The notes under the pieces are model-generated. The model saw only the letters and a program-made list of their open reading frames with translations, searched no databases and was not told where the DNA came from. A stretch of DNA of 64,000 nucleotides from Hymenobacter terrestris. Lineage in GTDB: Bacteria > Bacteroidota > Bacteroidia > Cytophagales > Hymenobacteraceae. The number at the start of each line of letters is the position of its first letter. The stretch's first letter is position 1. The translations under genes were made by a program, and so were the position numbers. Positions 1 through 10,216 of this stretch are shown in pieces. Location: contig NZ_JABKAV010000004.1 in NCBI RefSeq assembly GCF_013377905.1, forward strand, positions 62,001 through 126,000, written 5' to 3'.

Positions 1-375
1 TACCTGGAGGCTGCTCAGGCACGCACTGGCACGCAGGCCCTGCCAGTCGAGAACTTGCTGGCTACGTTGGTGGAGCTAAGCGCAACCGGCGTGGCGCGGG
101 CAGTGCGGCTGGCGTTGGCCGAGCAGCCGGCCCTGGCCGTATACGCCAGCGGCGGGGGCGCCCACACCCCCATGCTGCTGGCCGCACTGCAACGCCATCT
201 GCCCGCCTGTAACTTCGCCAGCACCGCCGCCCTGGGCGTGCCACCCGATGCCAAGGAGGCCATTCTGTTCGCGCTGCTGGCCAACGAGGCCGTAGCCGGC
301 CGGCCCTTCAGTATCGGGGCTGGTCGTCAGCGCGTGCCAGCCATCCGGATGGGCAAAATCTCGCTGCCCGATTAA
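1..375 (+). CDS. anmK: Anhydro-N-acetylmuramic acid kinase, C-terminal part
   Basis: This is the 3' part of a gene that begins before the window; the frame is open from base 1. The 124 visible residues contain the family's late motifs: a GGGAHTPML stretch, PPDAKEAILFALLANE, and a terminal IRMGKISLP. AnmK phosphorylates 1,6-anhydro-MurNAc from recycled peptidoglycan to give MurNAc-6-phosphate in the cytoplasm. The stop codon overlaps the stop codon of the convergent gene at 372-812 inside a TTAA palindrome. The N-terminal ATP-binding half is outside the window. Confidence 0.88.
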   Translation, partial: YLEAAQARTGTQALPVENLLATLVELSATGVARAVRLALAEQPALAVYASGGGAHTPMLLAALQRHLPACNFASTAALGVPPDAKEAILFALLANEAVAGRPFSIGAGRQRVPAIRMGKISLPD

Positions 376-812
376 GGTGAGCTGGTGCTCTGCACCACCC
401 GAAAGCTTTGCACTAAGCGACCTGCGGAGTCCTGGAAGCTGACGTGCAACTGGAAGTGCGGGCGCACAGCCAGCGTGTCGGCGCGGAAGCTGTAGGTGAC
501 GAAGGTTTCGGGTACGGCCGTTTCGCGCAGCCGAAAGCCCATCTTGTAGAGGTCGATGGCTGGCCCAAAACGGCGTATCGGGTCCCGTAACTGCCGGATG
601 GACTGCCGGAATTGCTGCGGACTCATTGTAGCCTGGGCAGCGGGAGTAAGGCGGCGGTAAGCCGGCCGCCACTCCTGCCCTACGGCCGCCAGCCAGAACT
701 GCCGCGCCACCTGTACCTGAGAGCTCGTGCGCTGCTGGGCCATCCCTGGCGTGGCCAGTAGCAGGCCTGCAGTCAACAGTGCCGAAGTCAGGATGCCGAT
801 TCGCGCTTGCAT
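372..812 (-). CDS. Small secreted protein of unknown function
   Basis: This 146-residue protein has a clear signal peptide: charged start, hydrophobic stretch about 7-20, and an A-x-A-like site near GMA|QQ at residue 25. The mature part is about 120 residues, with an alternating helix-then-strand pattern and a repeated YSF / LHVSF / QSFRV beta-like end, compatible with an NTF2-like fold. I do not recognise a specific family. It starts 13 bases after the FtsB-like gene and is probably co-transcribed with it. It is convergent with anmK, overlapping at the stop codons. Confidence 0.7.
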   Translation of the reverse strand: MQARIGILTSALLTAGLLLATPGMAQQRTSSQVQVARQFWLAAVGQEWRPAYRRLTPAAQATMSPQQFRQSIRQLRDPIRRFGPAIDLYKMGFRLRETAVPETFVTYSFRADTLAVRPHFQLHVSFQDSAGRLVQSFRVVQSTSSP

Positions 813-825
813 CAGCCGGGCTGGG

Positions 826-1140
826 TTAGTTCTCCTCTTGGGGCACGAGTACGAATACGTCCTCTCCCGGCCGCTTCATTATGTATTTCTCGCGGGCGAA
901 CTTTTCCAGCAGCTCGGGGCTGCTCAGCAGTTCAGCGCGGTCTTTCTTCACCTTGTCAATCTCGCGCAGGTAATATTCCCGGTCGCCCTGTAGCTCCTGC
1001 CACTTGGCGTACATGTCGTACTGCCGTACCAAATCGTTGGCATCAAACAGAAACATCCAGACCAGAAACGCCAGTCCGGTCAGGAAATAGAAATTGCGCA
1101 GAAAGCGGGGAATGCGGCCGAATAACTCTCCTACTCTCAT
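826..1140 (-). CDS. Septum formation initiator family protein (FtsB/DivIC-like)
   Basis: The protein has 104 residues, with a short basic cytoplasmic N-terminus, one transmembrane helix at about 15-32, and a predicted coiled coil at about 38-75. The tail includes LLEKFAREKYIMKRPGEDVF, the ending typical of the FtsB/DivIC family (REkY.mkkpgEdvy). Such proteins bridge FtsL and FtsQ in the divisome on the outer face of the inner membrane. It lies downstream of eno, which is the usual FtsB context in many bacteria. A terminator hairpin separates the two genes here, so it may depend on read-through or an unseen promoter. Confidence 0.85.
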   Translation of the reverse strand: MRVGELFGRIPRFLRNFYFLTGLAFLVWMFLFDANDLVRQYDMYAKWQELQGDREYYLREIDKVKKDRAELLSSPELLEKFAREKYIMKRPGEDVFVLVPQEEN

Positions 1141-1262
1141 AATTCACGGGTCGTTCAGATTTCGCCAATGCCGCAGATACCGACGTCAGCATGACAAATA
1201 TCCGTTATTTCAACCAACTACCCTATCAGGCCAGTTCAGCCATTTGAGGCCTACATATCCAC

Positions 1263-1302
1263 TAAAACCAAAACGGTACCACTCCCCAAGGAGTGATACC
1301 GT
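1263..1302 (-). terminator. Intrinsic terminator downstream of eno
   Basis: A 13-base stem (1273-1285 with 1290-1302, one G-T pair) closes a 4-base loop. On the minus strand it is followed by a T-rich run, seen as A-rich plus-strand bases 1263-1272. It sits about 30 bases after the eno stop codon. Confidence 0.8.
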
Positions 1303-1331
1303 CTGTTAACAGAACGCAAAAGGCTGCAGAA

Positions 1332-2648
<1,317 letters not shown>

Positions 2649-2711
2649 TTACGGCCGCGGGCCCGCAAGGTAAATAGGTTCTTCGACGTTTCGGCCCTCA
2701 CTGTAGCGCCC

Positions 2712-3500
2712 CTACCCTTCCAACCAGCGCCGAAACTCGGGCGTTTGGGCCGCACTGGTCATCAACGAAACCGCACCAGCCCGCAGCTTCACTACCAGCC
2801 GGTTGTTGAAATAGGGCTCCACACGTTCCACAAACGCCACGTTCACCAGCTCCGAGCGGTTGAGCCGTCCGAACCGAGTCGGGTCGAGCTGGGCTTCCAA
2901 CTCCGTGAGCGTTCCGGTAAGCGGGTGGCGCACGCCGGCCCCATCCACGGCAAACACCACGCCCTCGTCGGCCTGCAGGTAGGCCACATCATCGGTTTGC
3001 AGCACATATAGGCCGTTGCGCACCCGCACCGACAGCCGCTGCCGGTACCGGGGCTGGCTTCCCTGGCGTAAGGCCGCACTCAGCTCCTGCACCAACGCCG
3101 GACTCAGACCAGCCGGCGGCGCCGGATCAGAAGCGGCGAAGTTGCGGCGTAGTAGCTGATACTTGGTCAGGGCTTCCTCGAACTGCTCGTAGGTAAACGG
3201 CTTGAGCAGATAAGCAATGCCGTTGCCCCGGAAGGCGGGCAGCAGGAACTGGTCGTAGGCCGTGGTAAAAATGATGGGGCAGGTGACCTGAAACCGCTCG
3301 TATAGGGCGAATACATTGCCATCGAGCAGCTCGATATCGGACAGAATCAAGTCCGGCATGGGGTTACCCTGAAGCCAGGCCAGGGCTTTTTCAATGCTCC
3401 GCAGCACCGTCAGGTCCGCTTCGTTCAGCCCTGCCCGAATAGCAAACGCCACCACCTGTTGGGCAGCCAGTGCCTCATCTTCCAGAATCAGAATGTGCAT
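2712..3500 (-). CDS. LytTR-family response regulator
   Basis: This two-component regulator has an N-terminal receiver domain (1-115; acidic pocket ILEDE, phospho-acceptor D55 in LSDIEL, T80 and K100 in LLKPF). A LytTR DNA-binding domain covers about 155-255, with the typical RFGRLNRSELVNVAFVE segment. I start it at the ATG at 3500, giving MHILILEDE, because a longer upstream reading would overlap the kinase gene and adds no conserved sequence. It lies 28 bases after the histidine kinase gene and is almost certainly its partner. Length 262 residues. Confidence 0.9.
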   Translation of the reverse strand: MHILILEDEALAAQQVVAFAIRAGLNEADLTVLRSIEKALAWLQGNPMPDLILSDIELLDGNVFALYERFQVTCPIIFTTAYDQFLLPAFRGNGIAYLLKPFTYEQFEEALTKYQLLRRNFAASDPAPPAGLSPALVQELSAALRQGSQPRYRQRLSVRVRNGLYVLQTDDVAYLQADEGVVFAVDGAGVRHPLTGTLTELEAQLDPTRFGRLNRSELVNVAFVERVEPYFNNRLVVKLRAGAVSLMTSAAQTPEFRRWLEG

Positions 3501-3528
3501 ACAAACAGCAAAAGCAGACGACAGGGTG

Positions 3529-4710
3529 TTATCCGAAATTATGTGAGGACGGGGTTTGTGCCCTCTCACCATTGACCGACACAAAACGAACATCAGCGGG
3601 CACCCTGACCGGCGACTGGATCAGCACGGGCACCGTCACGGCAAACGTAGCGGCCGTGTTCACTACCCGGATTTCCTGGTCGAACAGCAGCCGGTACCGC
3701 TCCCGTAGGTTTGCCAGCCCGGTCCCAGTCGAGTCGACGGCCGTCAGCTTGGGACGGCGCGGGTGGCGCACCGTCAGGCTATCCGCCGTGGCCGTAATTT
3801 CGATTACCAGCGGATCGTCTTCGTTGCCGGCGTTATGCTTGATGGCGTTTTCGAGCAGTTGCTGCAGCGTACCCGGCACCACCAGCCGCTGGTCCCAGGC
3901 GGAGCCGGGTAGCAGTTCCAGCCGAAACTCATAGGCCGTGCCGAAGCGGTGCCGAAGCAGATAGATGTATTCCTCCGCGAAGCGCAGCTCCTCGCTCACA
4001 GTCACAAAGTCCTCGTTCTGGTTCCGCACCAGCAGCCGGTAAAGGCCGGCGAACCGGTTGAGGTACTCGTTGGCTTCGGCAGGGTCCTGCTGAATGAGGC
4101 CGCGCAGCACGTTGAGGTTGTTGAACAGGAAGTGCGGATCGAGTTGGGCCTTGAGGTTACGCAGCTCGCTTTGGGTCTGGGCCTGCTGGGTTTGCAGCAG
4201 TCGCTTCTGCACATCGAAATAGCGCTTGCCCGCCATCAGCACGCCCAGCAGACCGTAGCTTTGAGTATGCCGCATGATGGTGTAAAGCATTAAAGTGGGG
4301 GTCCATTGCAATGGTTTGTCGTCGAGCAGTACCCAGTAGCCCAACCAGTACAGATGTGCATCGATTGCTATGAACATCACCAAGGCCCCCAACACCACCC
4401 AGGGGCTACTGCGGGACAGTGCCAGGGGCAGCAATCCGAACACCAGCACGTACACGGCCAACGTGTCGAGCCCCACGGTATACAGAATGGTAGTCGTAGC
4501 CCGTCCCAGCCCGAAATCCTGTAGGTAACTGTAGAAAATGATGGGCGCGGCCAGCAGCCAATAGACTAGTACCAGCAGTAAGTCGGAGCGGCCGGGGCGT
4601 TGGATTAGCATCAATGAAGCCAAATTAGCAGCAGGGAGGGTCTGCTGCAACGTGGCGAAAGATGCCACTATTTCACTGCAATCTAGCTGCCCGGCAGAAG
4701 TAGCCCTCAT
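3529..4710 (-). CDS. LytS/YehU-type sensor histidine kinase
   Basis: The 393-residue membrane kinase has about four transmembrane helices (about 43-62, 75-98, 103-125, 147-160). A His_kinase domain follows with LDPHFLFNNLNVLRGL (phospho-accepting H193), then a HATPase domain with LLENAIKHN (N box) and GTGLANLRERY (G box). There is no large periplasmic sensor, so the membrane segment itself probably senses the signal. The start at 4710 overlaps the upstream gene's stop as ATGA; a second ATG at 4611 is just before the first helix and cannot be excluded. It is read with the response regulator downstream. Confidence 0.88.
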   Translation of the reverse strand: MRATSAGQLDCSEIVASFATLQQTLPAANLASLMLIQRPGRSDLLLVLVYWLLAAPIIFYSYLQDFGLGRATTTILYTVGLDTLAVYVLVFGLLPLALSRSSPWVVLGALVMFIAIDAHLYWLGYWVLLDDKPLQWTPTLMLYTIMRHTQSYGLLGVLMAGKRYFDVQKRLLQTQQAQTQSELRNLKAQLDPHFLFNNLNVLRGLIQQDPAEANEYLNRFAGLYRLLVRNQNEDFVTVSEELRFAEEYIYLLRHRFGTAYEFRLELLPGSAWDQRLVVPGTLQQLLENAIKHNAGNEDDPLVIEITATADSLTVRHPRRPKLTAVDSTGTGLANLRERYRLLFDQEIRVVNTAATFAVTVPVLIQSPVRVPADVRFVSVNGERAQTPSSHNFG

Positions 4711-6017
4711 GGCTGCAAAGGCTCTACTGCCTTCGAGTCGCGCACCAGCAGTAGGTATTGCACGTAGGCGCTGGCTGGTAGCTTGGGGTTGAATTGAATT
4801 TGCTGACCAAGCGGAATTCCCGGCGCATAACGAACCGCAATGGGCTGACGCGCGGTAGCCGCACCAACTGCATCGAGCCGGAATAGGGTGGTGCTACCGG
4901 GCTTGCTCCGCTGCTTCAGTTCCTCCACCCCAGTCAGTACCGTCAGCGGGCCGTCGTGGTTGAACTTAGTGGTGCGGGTGTAAGCGTGGCCTGCATCCTG
5001 CCAGGTGGGCGGCAGGCTTGCAGTAGGGTATAGCATCTGGCAATTGCTGAACATAGCCAGCAGCGATACTACCTTATCGTGCAAAGGCAGCGTACTTTCC
5101 CTGATCATTCCGGCCAACAGCCGCGTGTTGCCCTGAACCGGGCTTTGCAACACGTGAGCCAGCCCCCACAGGCCATACATCTTCTCGTTTCCCAGTTGCT
5201 TGATTTTGTACAGATTTTCAAAATTGGCGAACAGAATGACCTCGCGCCCCAGCCCAGCTGGCCGATATCCAAGATTGTGGAGTAGGTGTTTCACGTCGTT
5301 ATAAGCCTCGCCCAGGGTGGCAGGTCGTTGCTGCCGGGCCTGCCGCAACACTTCGGCGGTACGGCTTGCCAATGCTCCCAGTAGTTTCGGGTCAGCATCA
5401 TTCCGCAACAGCCGGGCCACTGAATCCAGCCGGTTACGCAAGTCTGGCCGCAAACGCCTTCCCCGCAGCCGGGCCATCAGGTAATCGGCCGCTAACGGCT
5501 GGTCCTGCAATCCATCCAGTCCAATGAAATGGATGCGGCGGGCAGCAGGTAGGGTCTGGTTCCATTCGCGGATACGCTGAAACTTGCGATACAGATCGGC
5601 GTTGCCCCATTGCTCAGTACCGGCTACCCAACTCCGGAACACCAGCCGTAGGGTGCCGTCGTGGCCAGTACGCAGATACTCGTTGAGGAAGTAGGCTTTG
5701 CTGCAATCCACTTCGGCCACGTAGGTGCGCACCCCAGCACGGGCGTTCAGGTGCTTCAGCAGGGCGAAATCCACCTCCTGTATCCGTTCTACTCCGTGTG
5801 CTTCTCCCAAAAGGAAAAGCTGATTGGCGTAGAACGCATCATCAAACAGTGTAAACGCCGAATCGGAAGCGGACGACCAGTTGGCTTGCGGCACACCCGC
5901 AAATAAAGCTGAAGCTGGTACAGCTGAGTCAGCGAGAGGCAGTACCTGGGCATTGGTTGCAGAAAGTGGCAGCAAGACAGCCACAGCGAATAGTAGACGG
6001 AGCAGAATAAGTTTCAT
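4707..6017 (-). CDS. Secreted erythromycin esterase-like (EreA/ChaN superfamily) protein
   Basis: From the ATG at 6017 the protein has 436 residues with a signal peptide (MKLILLRLLFAVAVLLPLS, cleavage near NAQ at about 24). An LFLLGEAHG motif at 67-75 and a following YVAEVD carry the conserved Glu/His residues of the erythromycin-esterase-like superfamily. An IHFIGLDGLQDQ segment is the third conserved block. Export and the pairing with a two-component system argue against a dedicated macrolide esterase; the substrate is unknown. The stop codon overlaps the kinase start by four bases, so the three genes form one operon. A longer reading from 6080 adds no signal-peptide-like sequence. Confidence 0.72.
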   Translation of the reverse strand: MKLILLRLLFAVAVLLPLSATNAQVLPLADSAVPASALFAGVPQANWSSASDSAFTLFDDAFYANQLFLLGEAHGVERIQEVDFALLKHLNARAGVRTYVAEVDCSKAYFLNEYLRTGHDGTLRLVFRSWVAGTEQWGNADLYRKFQRIREWNQTLPAARRIHFIGLDGLQDQPLAADYLMARLRGRRLRPDLRNRLDSVARLLRNDADPKLLGALASRTAEVLRQARQQRPATLGEAYNDVKHLLHNLGYRPAGLGREVILFANFENLYKIKQLGNEKMYGLWGLAHVLQSPVQGNTRLLAGMIRESTLPLHDKVVSLLAMFSNCQMLYPTASLPPTWQDAGHAYTRTTKFNHDGPLTVLTGVEELKQRSKPGSTTLFRLDAVGAATARQPIAVRYAPGIPLGQQIQFNPKLPASAYVQYLLLVRDSKAVEPLQP

Positions 6018-6141
6018 GCGACAAGGATGGATGTGAATGTTGCTTAAAGCACGCTCTACCCTCCGGCTTGGCCTACCCAAATCTGTCGAATCAACTGAAA
6101 ATTCGTTTCAACCCAAGTAAAAACCTCCTGAATAACTTCAC

Positions 6142-6170
6142 AAAAAAAGGCCCGCCAAATGGCGGGCCTT
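6142..6170 (-). terminator. Intrinsic terminator at the end of the ribosomal superoperon
   Basis: An 8-base perfect GC stem (6149-6156 with 6161-6168) with an AAAT-side loop is followed on the minus strand by seven T (plus-strand A at 6142-6148). It lies 25 bases after the rplQ stop. Confidence 0.92.
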
Positions 6171-6194
6171 CTCAAATTTGGCAAACAGGGCTGA

Positions 6195-6794
6195 TTACTC
6201 AGCCGCCTTCTCCTCACGGGTTTCGCCATCCTTCAGCGTCTCCGTGTCGGTGTCCTCGGGGGCCGAAACCTCCGTGGTAGCAGCCTTTGCCTTCTTGGCA
6301 GGCTTAGCTTCCGCTACTACTTCAGCCGACGAATCGCCTTCGGTAGTGGTAGCATCAGCCTTCTTACCACCGCGACGCGAACGACGGGTAGTAGCCTTGG
6401 CTTCGCCGGCGTTTTTAGCCTCCAGCATCGTGTCGTTGAAGTCAACCAACTCGATAACGCACATCTCCGAGTTGTCACCGAGGCGGTTCTGGCTCAGCTT
6501 GATGATGCGGGTGTAGCCACCTGGACGGCCGGCAATTTTAGCCGCAACATTGTCAAACAGCTCCTTTAGCACCTCCTTCTGGCCCAGGCTCGAGAAAACG
6601 AGGCGACGCGAGTGCGTCGTGTCGTTCTTGGCTTTGGTCAGCAGGGGCTCCACGTACTGGCGCAGGGCCTTAGCCTTAGCTACCGTAGTCGTGATGCGCT
6701 TGTGCAGGATGAGCGAGTTAGCCATGTTGGCCAGCATCGCGTGGCGATGCGAGGTGGTGCGGCCGAGATGGTTGAAAGATTTACCGTGACGCAT
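6195..6794 (-). CDS. rplQ: 50S ribosomal protein L17 with long C-terminal tail
   Basis: Residues 1-121 are canonical L17 ([23 protein letters not shown] start; [21 protein letters not shown]). Residues 122-199 are an added tail, first basic ([11 protein letters not shown]), then rich in Ala, Thr, Lys and acidic residues. The family is usually 115-130 residues. L17 sits on the solvent side of the large subunit close to the peptide exit. The gene is the last of the alpha-type unit; a terminator and a -7 box lie between it and rpoA, so it may be partly expressed on its own. Confidence 0.96.
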   Translation of the reverse strand: MRHGKSFNHLGRTTSHRHAMLANMANSLILHKRITTTVAKAKALRQYVEPLLTKAKNDTTHSRRLVFSSLGQKEVLKELFDNVAAKIAGRPGGYTRIIKLSQNRLGDNSEMCVIELVDFNDTMLEAKNAGEAKATTRRSRRGGKKADATTTEGDSSAEVVAEAKPAKKAKAATTEVSAPEDTDTETLKDGETREEKAAE

Positions 6795-6911
6795 AAAAAA
6801 AGAAAAATTGTACGCTTGCGGGCAACGACCACGGCGGAAAGCGCCTTACGGCTGCCTTCTCATTAGAACCGCTACCCCGGGGGCGCACTATGAGAAAAGT
6901 GAAAAAGTCTG

Positions 6912-6919
6912 CAAATGTA
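6912..6919 (-). promoter_or_regulatory. Candidate -7 box upstream of rplQ
   Basis: The minus strand reads TACATTTG, a full match to the Bacteroidota TAnnTTTG box. A TTTG reads on the minus strand at 6935-6938, but the spacing of about 15 bases is short. It lies just downstream of the rpoA terminator, about 118 bases before the rplQ start. Confidence 0.4.
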
Positions 6920-6935
6920 CGCAATAGTCAGACAC

Positions 6936-6990
6936 AAAAAATGTGCTGCCGTGAATTGCGCCGAAGCACCGGTTTCACTGACAGCACATT
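6936..6990 (-). terminator. Intrinsic terminator downstream of rpoA
   Basis: Arms 6940-6948 and 6982-6990 pair perfectly (9 bases), with a further GTGAA/TTCAC pairing inside, and are followed on the minus strand by six T. It begins 15 bases after the rpoA stop. Confidence 0.75.
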
Positions 6991-7004
6991 CCTGCGCTTA
7001 CTAT

Positions 7005-7994
7005 CTATTCTTCGTCGAGCTTGTACTTGCCCAGGTCCATCCCGAAGGTCAGGCCCTTTTCCTCCACGAGGTTTTCCAGCTCCGTGAGCGACTTCTTACC
7101 GAAGTTGCGGAACTTCATCATGTCGGCCATATCAAGCTGCACCAAGTCGCCGAGGCTCTTAATGTCGGCGGCCTTGAGGCAGTTGTAGGCACGCACGCTC
7201 AGGTCCATGTCGGCCAGCGGCGTCTTCAGCACCTTGCGCATGTGCAGCGTCTCCTCGTCCACAATTTCCTCTTCCTCGGCTTTCACCGTCTCGAAGGTCA
7301 TGGTGCTGTCAGAGAACAGCATGAAGTGCTGAATCAGGATGTTGGCGGCACCTTTTAGCGCCTCCTCCGGATGAATAGAACCATCGGTGTGAATCTCGAT
7401 AAGGAGCTTCTCATAATCGGTCTTCTGCTCCACGCGGGTATTTTCCACGCTGTACTTCACGTTCTTGATAGGCGTGAAAATGGCGTCGATGGCAATCTGA
7501 CCGAAAACCTGGTCCAGAGGCTTGTTTTCCTCAGCGGGTACATAACCGCGGCCTTTCTGAATCGTGAACTCAAACTCGAGTTCCGTTCCAGGGTCAACGT
7601 GACAAACGATCAGGTCGGTGTTCAGTACCTGGAAGCCGTTGGTGAAGTTGTTGATGTCTCCAGCCTTGAATGAATCCTGGCCTTTGATGCGAACCGTGAT
7701 TTTATCCTCAATAGCATCGCTCACCTTCTTAAAGCGAATCTGCTTCAGGTTGAGGATGATTTCGGACATGTCTTCCAGCACGCCTTCGATGGTCATGAAC
7801 TCGTGCAGCACGCTGTTGGTGCGCACCGAGGTGATGGCGTAGCCCTCCAGCGACGACAGCAGGATGCGGCGCAGTGCGTTGCCGATCGTGACGCCGTAGC
7901 CTTTCTCAAGCGGTTTGAATTCAAACGTGCCGTAGAAGTCGTCGGATTTCTCCATCACCACTTTCTCCGGCATTTGAAAAGCTAAGATTGACAT
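7005..7994 (-). CDS. rpoA: DNA-directed RNA polymerase subunit alpha
   Basis: The 329 residues show the alpha N-terminal dimerisation domain (about 1-230; ...[25 protein letters not shown]... near the start). A C-terminal domain covers about 255-325, with [21 protein letters not shown] and [12 protein letters not shown], the helix-hairpin-helix surface that contacts UP-element DNA and activators. Alpha nucleates RNA polymerase assembly with RpoB and RpoC, which are encoded at 26355-34951. It sits between rpsD and rplQ as in most bacteria, with hairpins on both sides suggesting partly separate expression. Confidence 0.98.
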   Translation of the reverse strand: MSILAFQMPEKVVMEKSDDFYGTFEFKPLEKGYGVTIGNALRRILLSSLEGYAITSVRTNSVLHEFMTIEGVLEDMSEIILNLKQIRFKKVSDAIEDKITVRIKGQDSFKAGDINNFTNGFQVLNTDLIVCHVDPGTELEFEFTIQKGRGYVPAEENKPLDQVFGQIAIDAIFTPIKNVKYSVENTRVEQKTDYEKLLIEIHTDGSIHPEEALKGAANILIQHFMLFSDSTMTFETVKAEEEEIVDEETLHMRKVLKTPLADMDLSVRAYNCLKAADIKSLGDLVQLDMADMMKFRNFGKKSLTELENLVEEKGLTFGMDLGKYKLDEE

Positions 7995-8021
7995 AAGTGG
8001 GGCGGTTGGTTAAAATTGAGT

Positions 8022-8083
8022 AAAAGGTATCAGGTAAAAGGATGCGTTTGCAGTGCCTATTACCCAATACCTAATACCTGAAT
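8022..8083. repeat. Imperfect inverted repeat in the rpsD-rpoA spacer
   Basis: The left half (GGTATCAGGTA near 8027-8037) is the imperfect complement of the right half (TACCCAATACCTAATACCTGA near 8061-8081). It belongs to a set of similar spacer inverted repeats in this window. Its function is unknown. Confidence 0.5.
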
Positions 8084-8105
8084 TCAATAAAAAAGCAGCG
8101 AAGGC

Positions 8106-8137
8106 AACGAGCGGCCCGGGCGTCCGGGCCGCTTCGT
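8106..8137 (-). terminator. Strong GC hairpin after rpsD, terminator-like
   Basis: GCGGCCCGG pairs with CCGGGCCGC around a 4-base loop, extended by an AACGA/TTCGTT stem with one bulge. On the minus strand a six-T run follows only after about 12 bases, so this is an imperfect intrinsic terminator or an RNA end-stabilising/attenuating hairpin located 3 bases after the rpsD stop. Confidence 0.6.
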
Positions 8138-8140
8138 TTA

Positions 8141-8746
8141 TTACTTCGAGTACAGTTCGACGATGAGCTGCTCCGTGATGTTCTCCGGAATCAACTCGCG
8201 CGAAGGAGCATTGAGGAACTTGCCCACCATGTCCTTGCCGTCCCACTCCAGCCATGCGTAAGCACGGGCATTGCGGGCGCTCAGGCTCGTAGTGATGGCC
8301 TCCAGCGACTTCGACTTCTCGCGAACAGCAACGATGTCGCCAGCACGCATTTTGTACGAAGCGATGTTCACAATCTCACCATTAACGGTGATATGCTTGT
8401 GCAACACCAGCTGACGAGCGGCGCGACGCGTAGGGGCAATGCCCAAACGATACACCGTGTTGTCGAGGCGCGACTCCAGCGCAGCCAGCAGGTTGTCGCC
8501 GGTGATACCGGGAGCAGCCGCAGCCTTGTGGAACAGGTTCTCAAACTGCTTCTCGAGCATGCCGTACATGTACTTCACTTTCTGCTTCTCCATCAGCTGG
8601 ATAGCGTACTCGCTTTGCTTCTTACGACGACCACGGCCGTGCTGGCCAGGAGGATATGCTTTCTTGGTGAGTGCCTTGCTTGGGCCGAAAATCGGCTCAT
8701 TGAAGCGACGGGCAATCTTGGTTTTAGGACCAGTATAACGTGCCAT
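8141..8746 (-). CDS. rpsD: 30S ribosomal protein S4
   Basis: The 201-residue protein starts [15 protein letters not shown], followed by the [20 protein letters not shown] segment and the S4 RNA-binding domain ([34 protein letters not shown], about 93-125). The N-terminus lacks the four zinc cysteines, so it is the zinc-free type. S4 starts 16S rRNA folding, lines the mRNA entry with S3 and S5, and in other bacteria represses the alpha operon. Confidence 0.98.
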   Translation of the reverse strand: MARYTGPKTKIARRFNEPIFGPSKALTKKAYPPGQHGRGRRKKQSEYAIQLMEKQKVKYMYGMLEKQFENLFHKAAAAPGITGDNLLAALESRLDNTVYRLGIAPTRRAARQLVLHKHITVNGEIVNIASYKMRAGDIVAVREKSKSLEAITTSLSARNARAYAWLEWDGKDMVGKFLNAPSRELIPENITEQLIVELYSK

Positions 8747-8799
8747 TTCGGATTTGTTGGGGGTTGAAGGGGGCGCGGCCGAAGCCAGCGTGGTGCAAA

Positions 8800-9192
8800 C
8801 TAAACGCGACGGCGCTTAGGAGGGCGGCAGCCATTATGGGGAAGCGGCGTTACGTCCTTGATGGTCGTCACCTCGATGCCCACATTACCCAGCGTCCGGA
8901 TAGCCGACTCGCGGCCCGCACCCGGACCCTTCACGAACACCTCTGCCTTGCGCATGCCTAGGTCATGGGCAACTTTACCGGCATCCGACATCGCCATTTG
9001 GGCGGCGTAGGGAGTGTTCTTCTTCGAACCCCGGAATCCCATCTTACCAGCCGAAGCCCAGGAAATAACCTGGCCATTGTTGTTGGTGATGGAGATGATG
9101 ATGTTGTTGAAAGAGGCCTTAATGTGGACCTGCCCTACGGGCTCAACAACGACAACGCGCTTCTTGGCTTTGTCTTTTCTTTTCTGTGCCAT
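8800..9192 (-). CDS. rpsK: 30S ribosomal protein S11
   Basis: 130 residues, typical length. Conserved blocks are [57 protein letters not shown] and the terminal [17 protein letters not shown]11 is a platform protein near the mRNA exit. The gene is 54 bases from rpsD and 79 bases from rpsM in the conserved rpsM-rpsK-rpsD order. Confidence 0.98.
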   Translation of the reverse strand: MAQKRKDKAKKRVVVVEPVGQVHIKASFNNIIISITNNNGQVISWASAGKMGFRGSKKNTPYAAQMAMSDAGKVAHDLGMRKAEVFVKGPGAGRESAIRTLGNVGIEVTTIKDVTPLPHNGCRPPKRRRV

Positions 9193-9271
9193 TTGGTTAT
9201 CGCAAAAATTACTGCGGAAGGTGTTAGGCTGAAAGCTTTTCGCAACCCATCGGCCTGATTCCCGCTACAGA

Positions 9272-9649
9272 TTATTTAGTAGCTTTTTTCTTACCAGCAA
9301 CCGTCTTGCGCTTGCCCTTACGGGTACGCGAGTTGTTCTTGGTGCGCTGACCGCGAACGGGCAGACCTTTACGGTGACGCAGACCACGGTAGCAACCGAT
9401 GTCCATGAGCCGCTTGATGTTGAGTTGCACTTCCGAACGCAGAACGCCTTCAGTCTTGTAAGTGCTGGCGATGATGCTACGGATTTCGCCGGCTTCCTCT
9501 TCCGTCCAGTCCTTCACTTTCTTGTTCAGGTCTACACCTGCCTTCGAAAGGATTTGCTGAGCCGAAGCTTTGCCAATACCGAAAATGTAGGTCAGCGAGA
9601 TTTCGCCGCGCTTGTTGTCTGGGATGTCTACCCCTGCAATACGAGCCAT
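9272..9649 (-). CDS. rpsM: 30S ribosomal protein S13
   Basis: 125 residues beginning [26 protein letters not shown], with a helix-hairpin-helix region. [29 protein letters not shown]-type basic end contacts 16S rRNA and the P-site tRNA. S13 forms intersubunit bridges in the 30S head. A 114-base spacer with imperfect inverted repeats separates it from rpmJ. Confidence 0.98.
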   Translation of the reverse strand: MARIAGVDIPDNKRGEISLTYIFGIGKASAQQILSKAGVDLNKKVKDWTEEEAGEIRSIIASTYKTEGVLRSEVQLNIKRLMDIGCYRGLRHRKGLPVRGQRTKNNSRTRKGKRKTVAGKKKATK

Positions 9650-9763
9650 GTGATGAGTTTGGGTTGTTGGCGGATTAGGGTCCTGGGGTTCCGCTGCTGG
9701 TTAGCTCCGGCTGTCGGAACACACAGCAAGCTGCCATGCTCCAAAGACCCCAATTTCCAATAA

Positions 9764-9880
9764 TTATCCCTGACGCTGCTTGAAGCGGGGGTTCTTTTTG
9801 TTGATTACGTAGAGCTTACCATTGCGACGAATAATCTTGCAATCGACGCTACGCTTCTTGATGGACGTTTTTACTTTCAT
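9764..9880 (-). CDS. rpmJ: 50S ribosomal protein L36, zinc-less form
   Basis: Reading 9880-9764 on the minus strand gives 38 residues: [20 protein letters not shown], then [18 protein letters not shown]. This is L36 by its start, the RRNGKLYVI core and the KQRQG end. Zinc-type L36 has three Cys and a His (about C11, C14, C27, H32). Here only C14 remains, so zinc binding is lost (C-minus paralogue). The gene is in the usual infA-rpmJ-rpsM order and too short for most ORF callers. Confidence 0.96.
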   Translation of the reverse strand: MKVKTSIKKRSVDCKIIRRNGKLYVINKKNPRFKQRQG

Positions 9881-9990
9881 GGTAGTGAGTGGTTAGGGTC
9901 TGAGGTTCGGAGGGTCTGAGTTTGCTAGGGAAGCCGAACAACCTGGTTGAACTTCAACCCTGTTCCCCGGACCCCAAGTACCCCATACCC

Positions 9991-10209
9991 TTACTTATAA
10001 CGGTACACGATACGCCCCTTCGACAAATCGTAGGGCGACATTTCGAGTTTCACCTTATCTCCCGGCAGAATTTTAATGTAGTGCATCCGCATCTTGCCCG
10101 AAATATGGGCAATCAGCTGGTGCCCGTTTTCCAGCTCCACACGGAACATGGCGTTGGATAAGGCTTCCAGGATGGTACCGTCCTGCTCAATGGAAGTTTG
10201 TTTGGCCAT
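9991..10209 (-). CDS. infA: Translation initiation factor IF-1
   Basis: 72 residues, the standard length, of a single S1-like OB-fold: [68 protein letters not shown]-1 occupies the ribosomal A site during initiation with IF-2 and IF-3. It starts 7 bases after map. The spacer to rpmJ (9881-9990) contains imperfect GGGTCTGAGG-type inverted repeats. Confidence 0.98.
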   Translation of the reverse strand: MAKQTSIEQDGTILEALSNAMFRVELENGHQLIAHISGKMRMHYIKILPGDKVKLEMSPYDLSKGRIVYRYK

Positions 10210-10216
10210 ATGGCTA

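Noticed and set aside
3501-3593. N-terminal extension of the response regulator
   Set aside because: The 31 extra residues overlap the kinase gene end and have no conserved receiver sequence; MHILILEDE is the natural start.
4707-6017. Macrolide resistance gene
   Set aside because: The erythromycin-esterase superfamily match is only to the conserved core. The protein is secreted and paired with a two-component system, so a resistance role is not supported.
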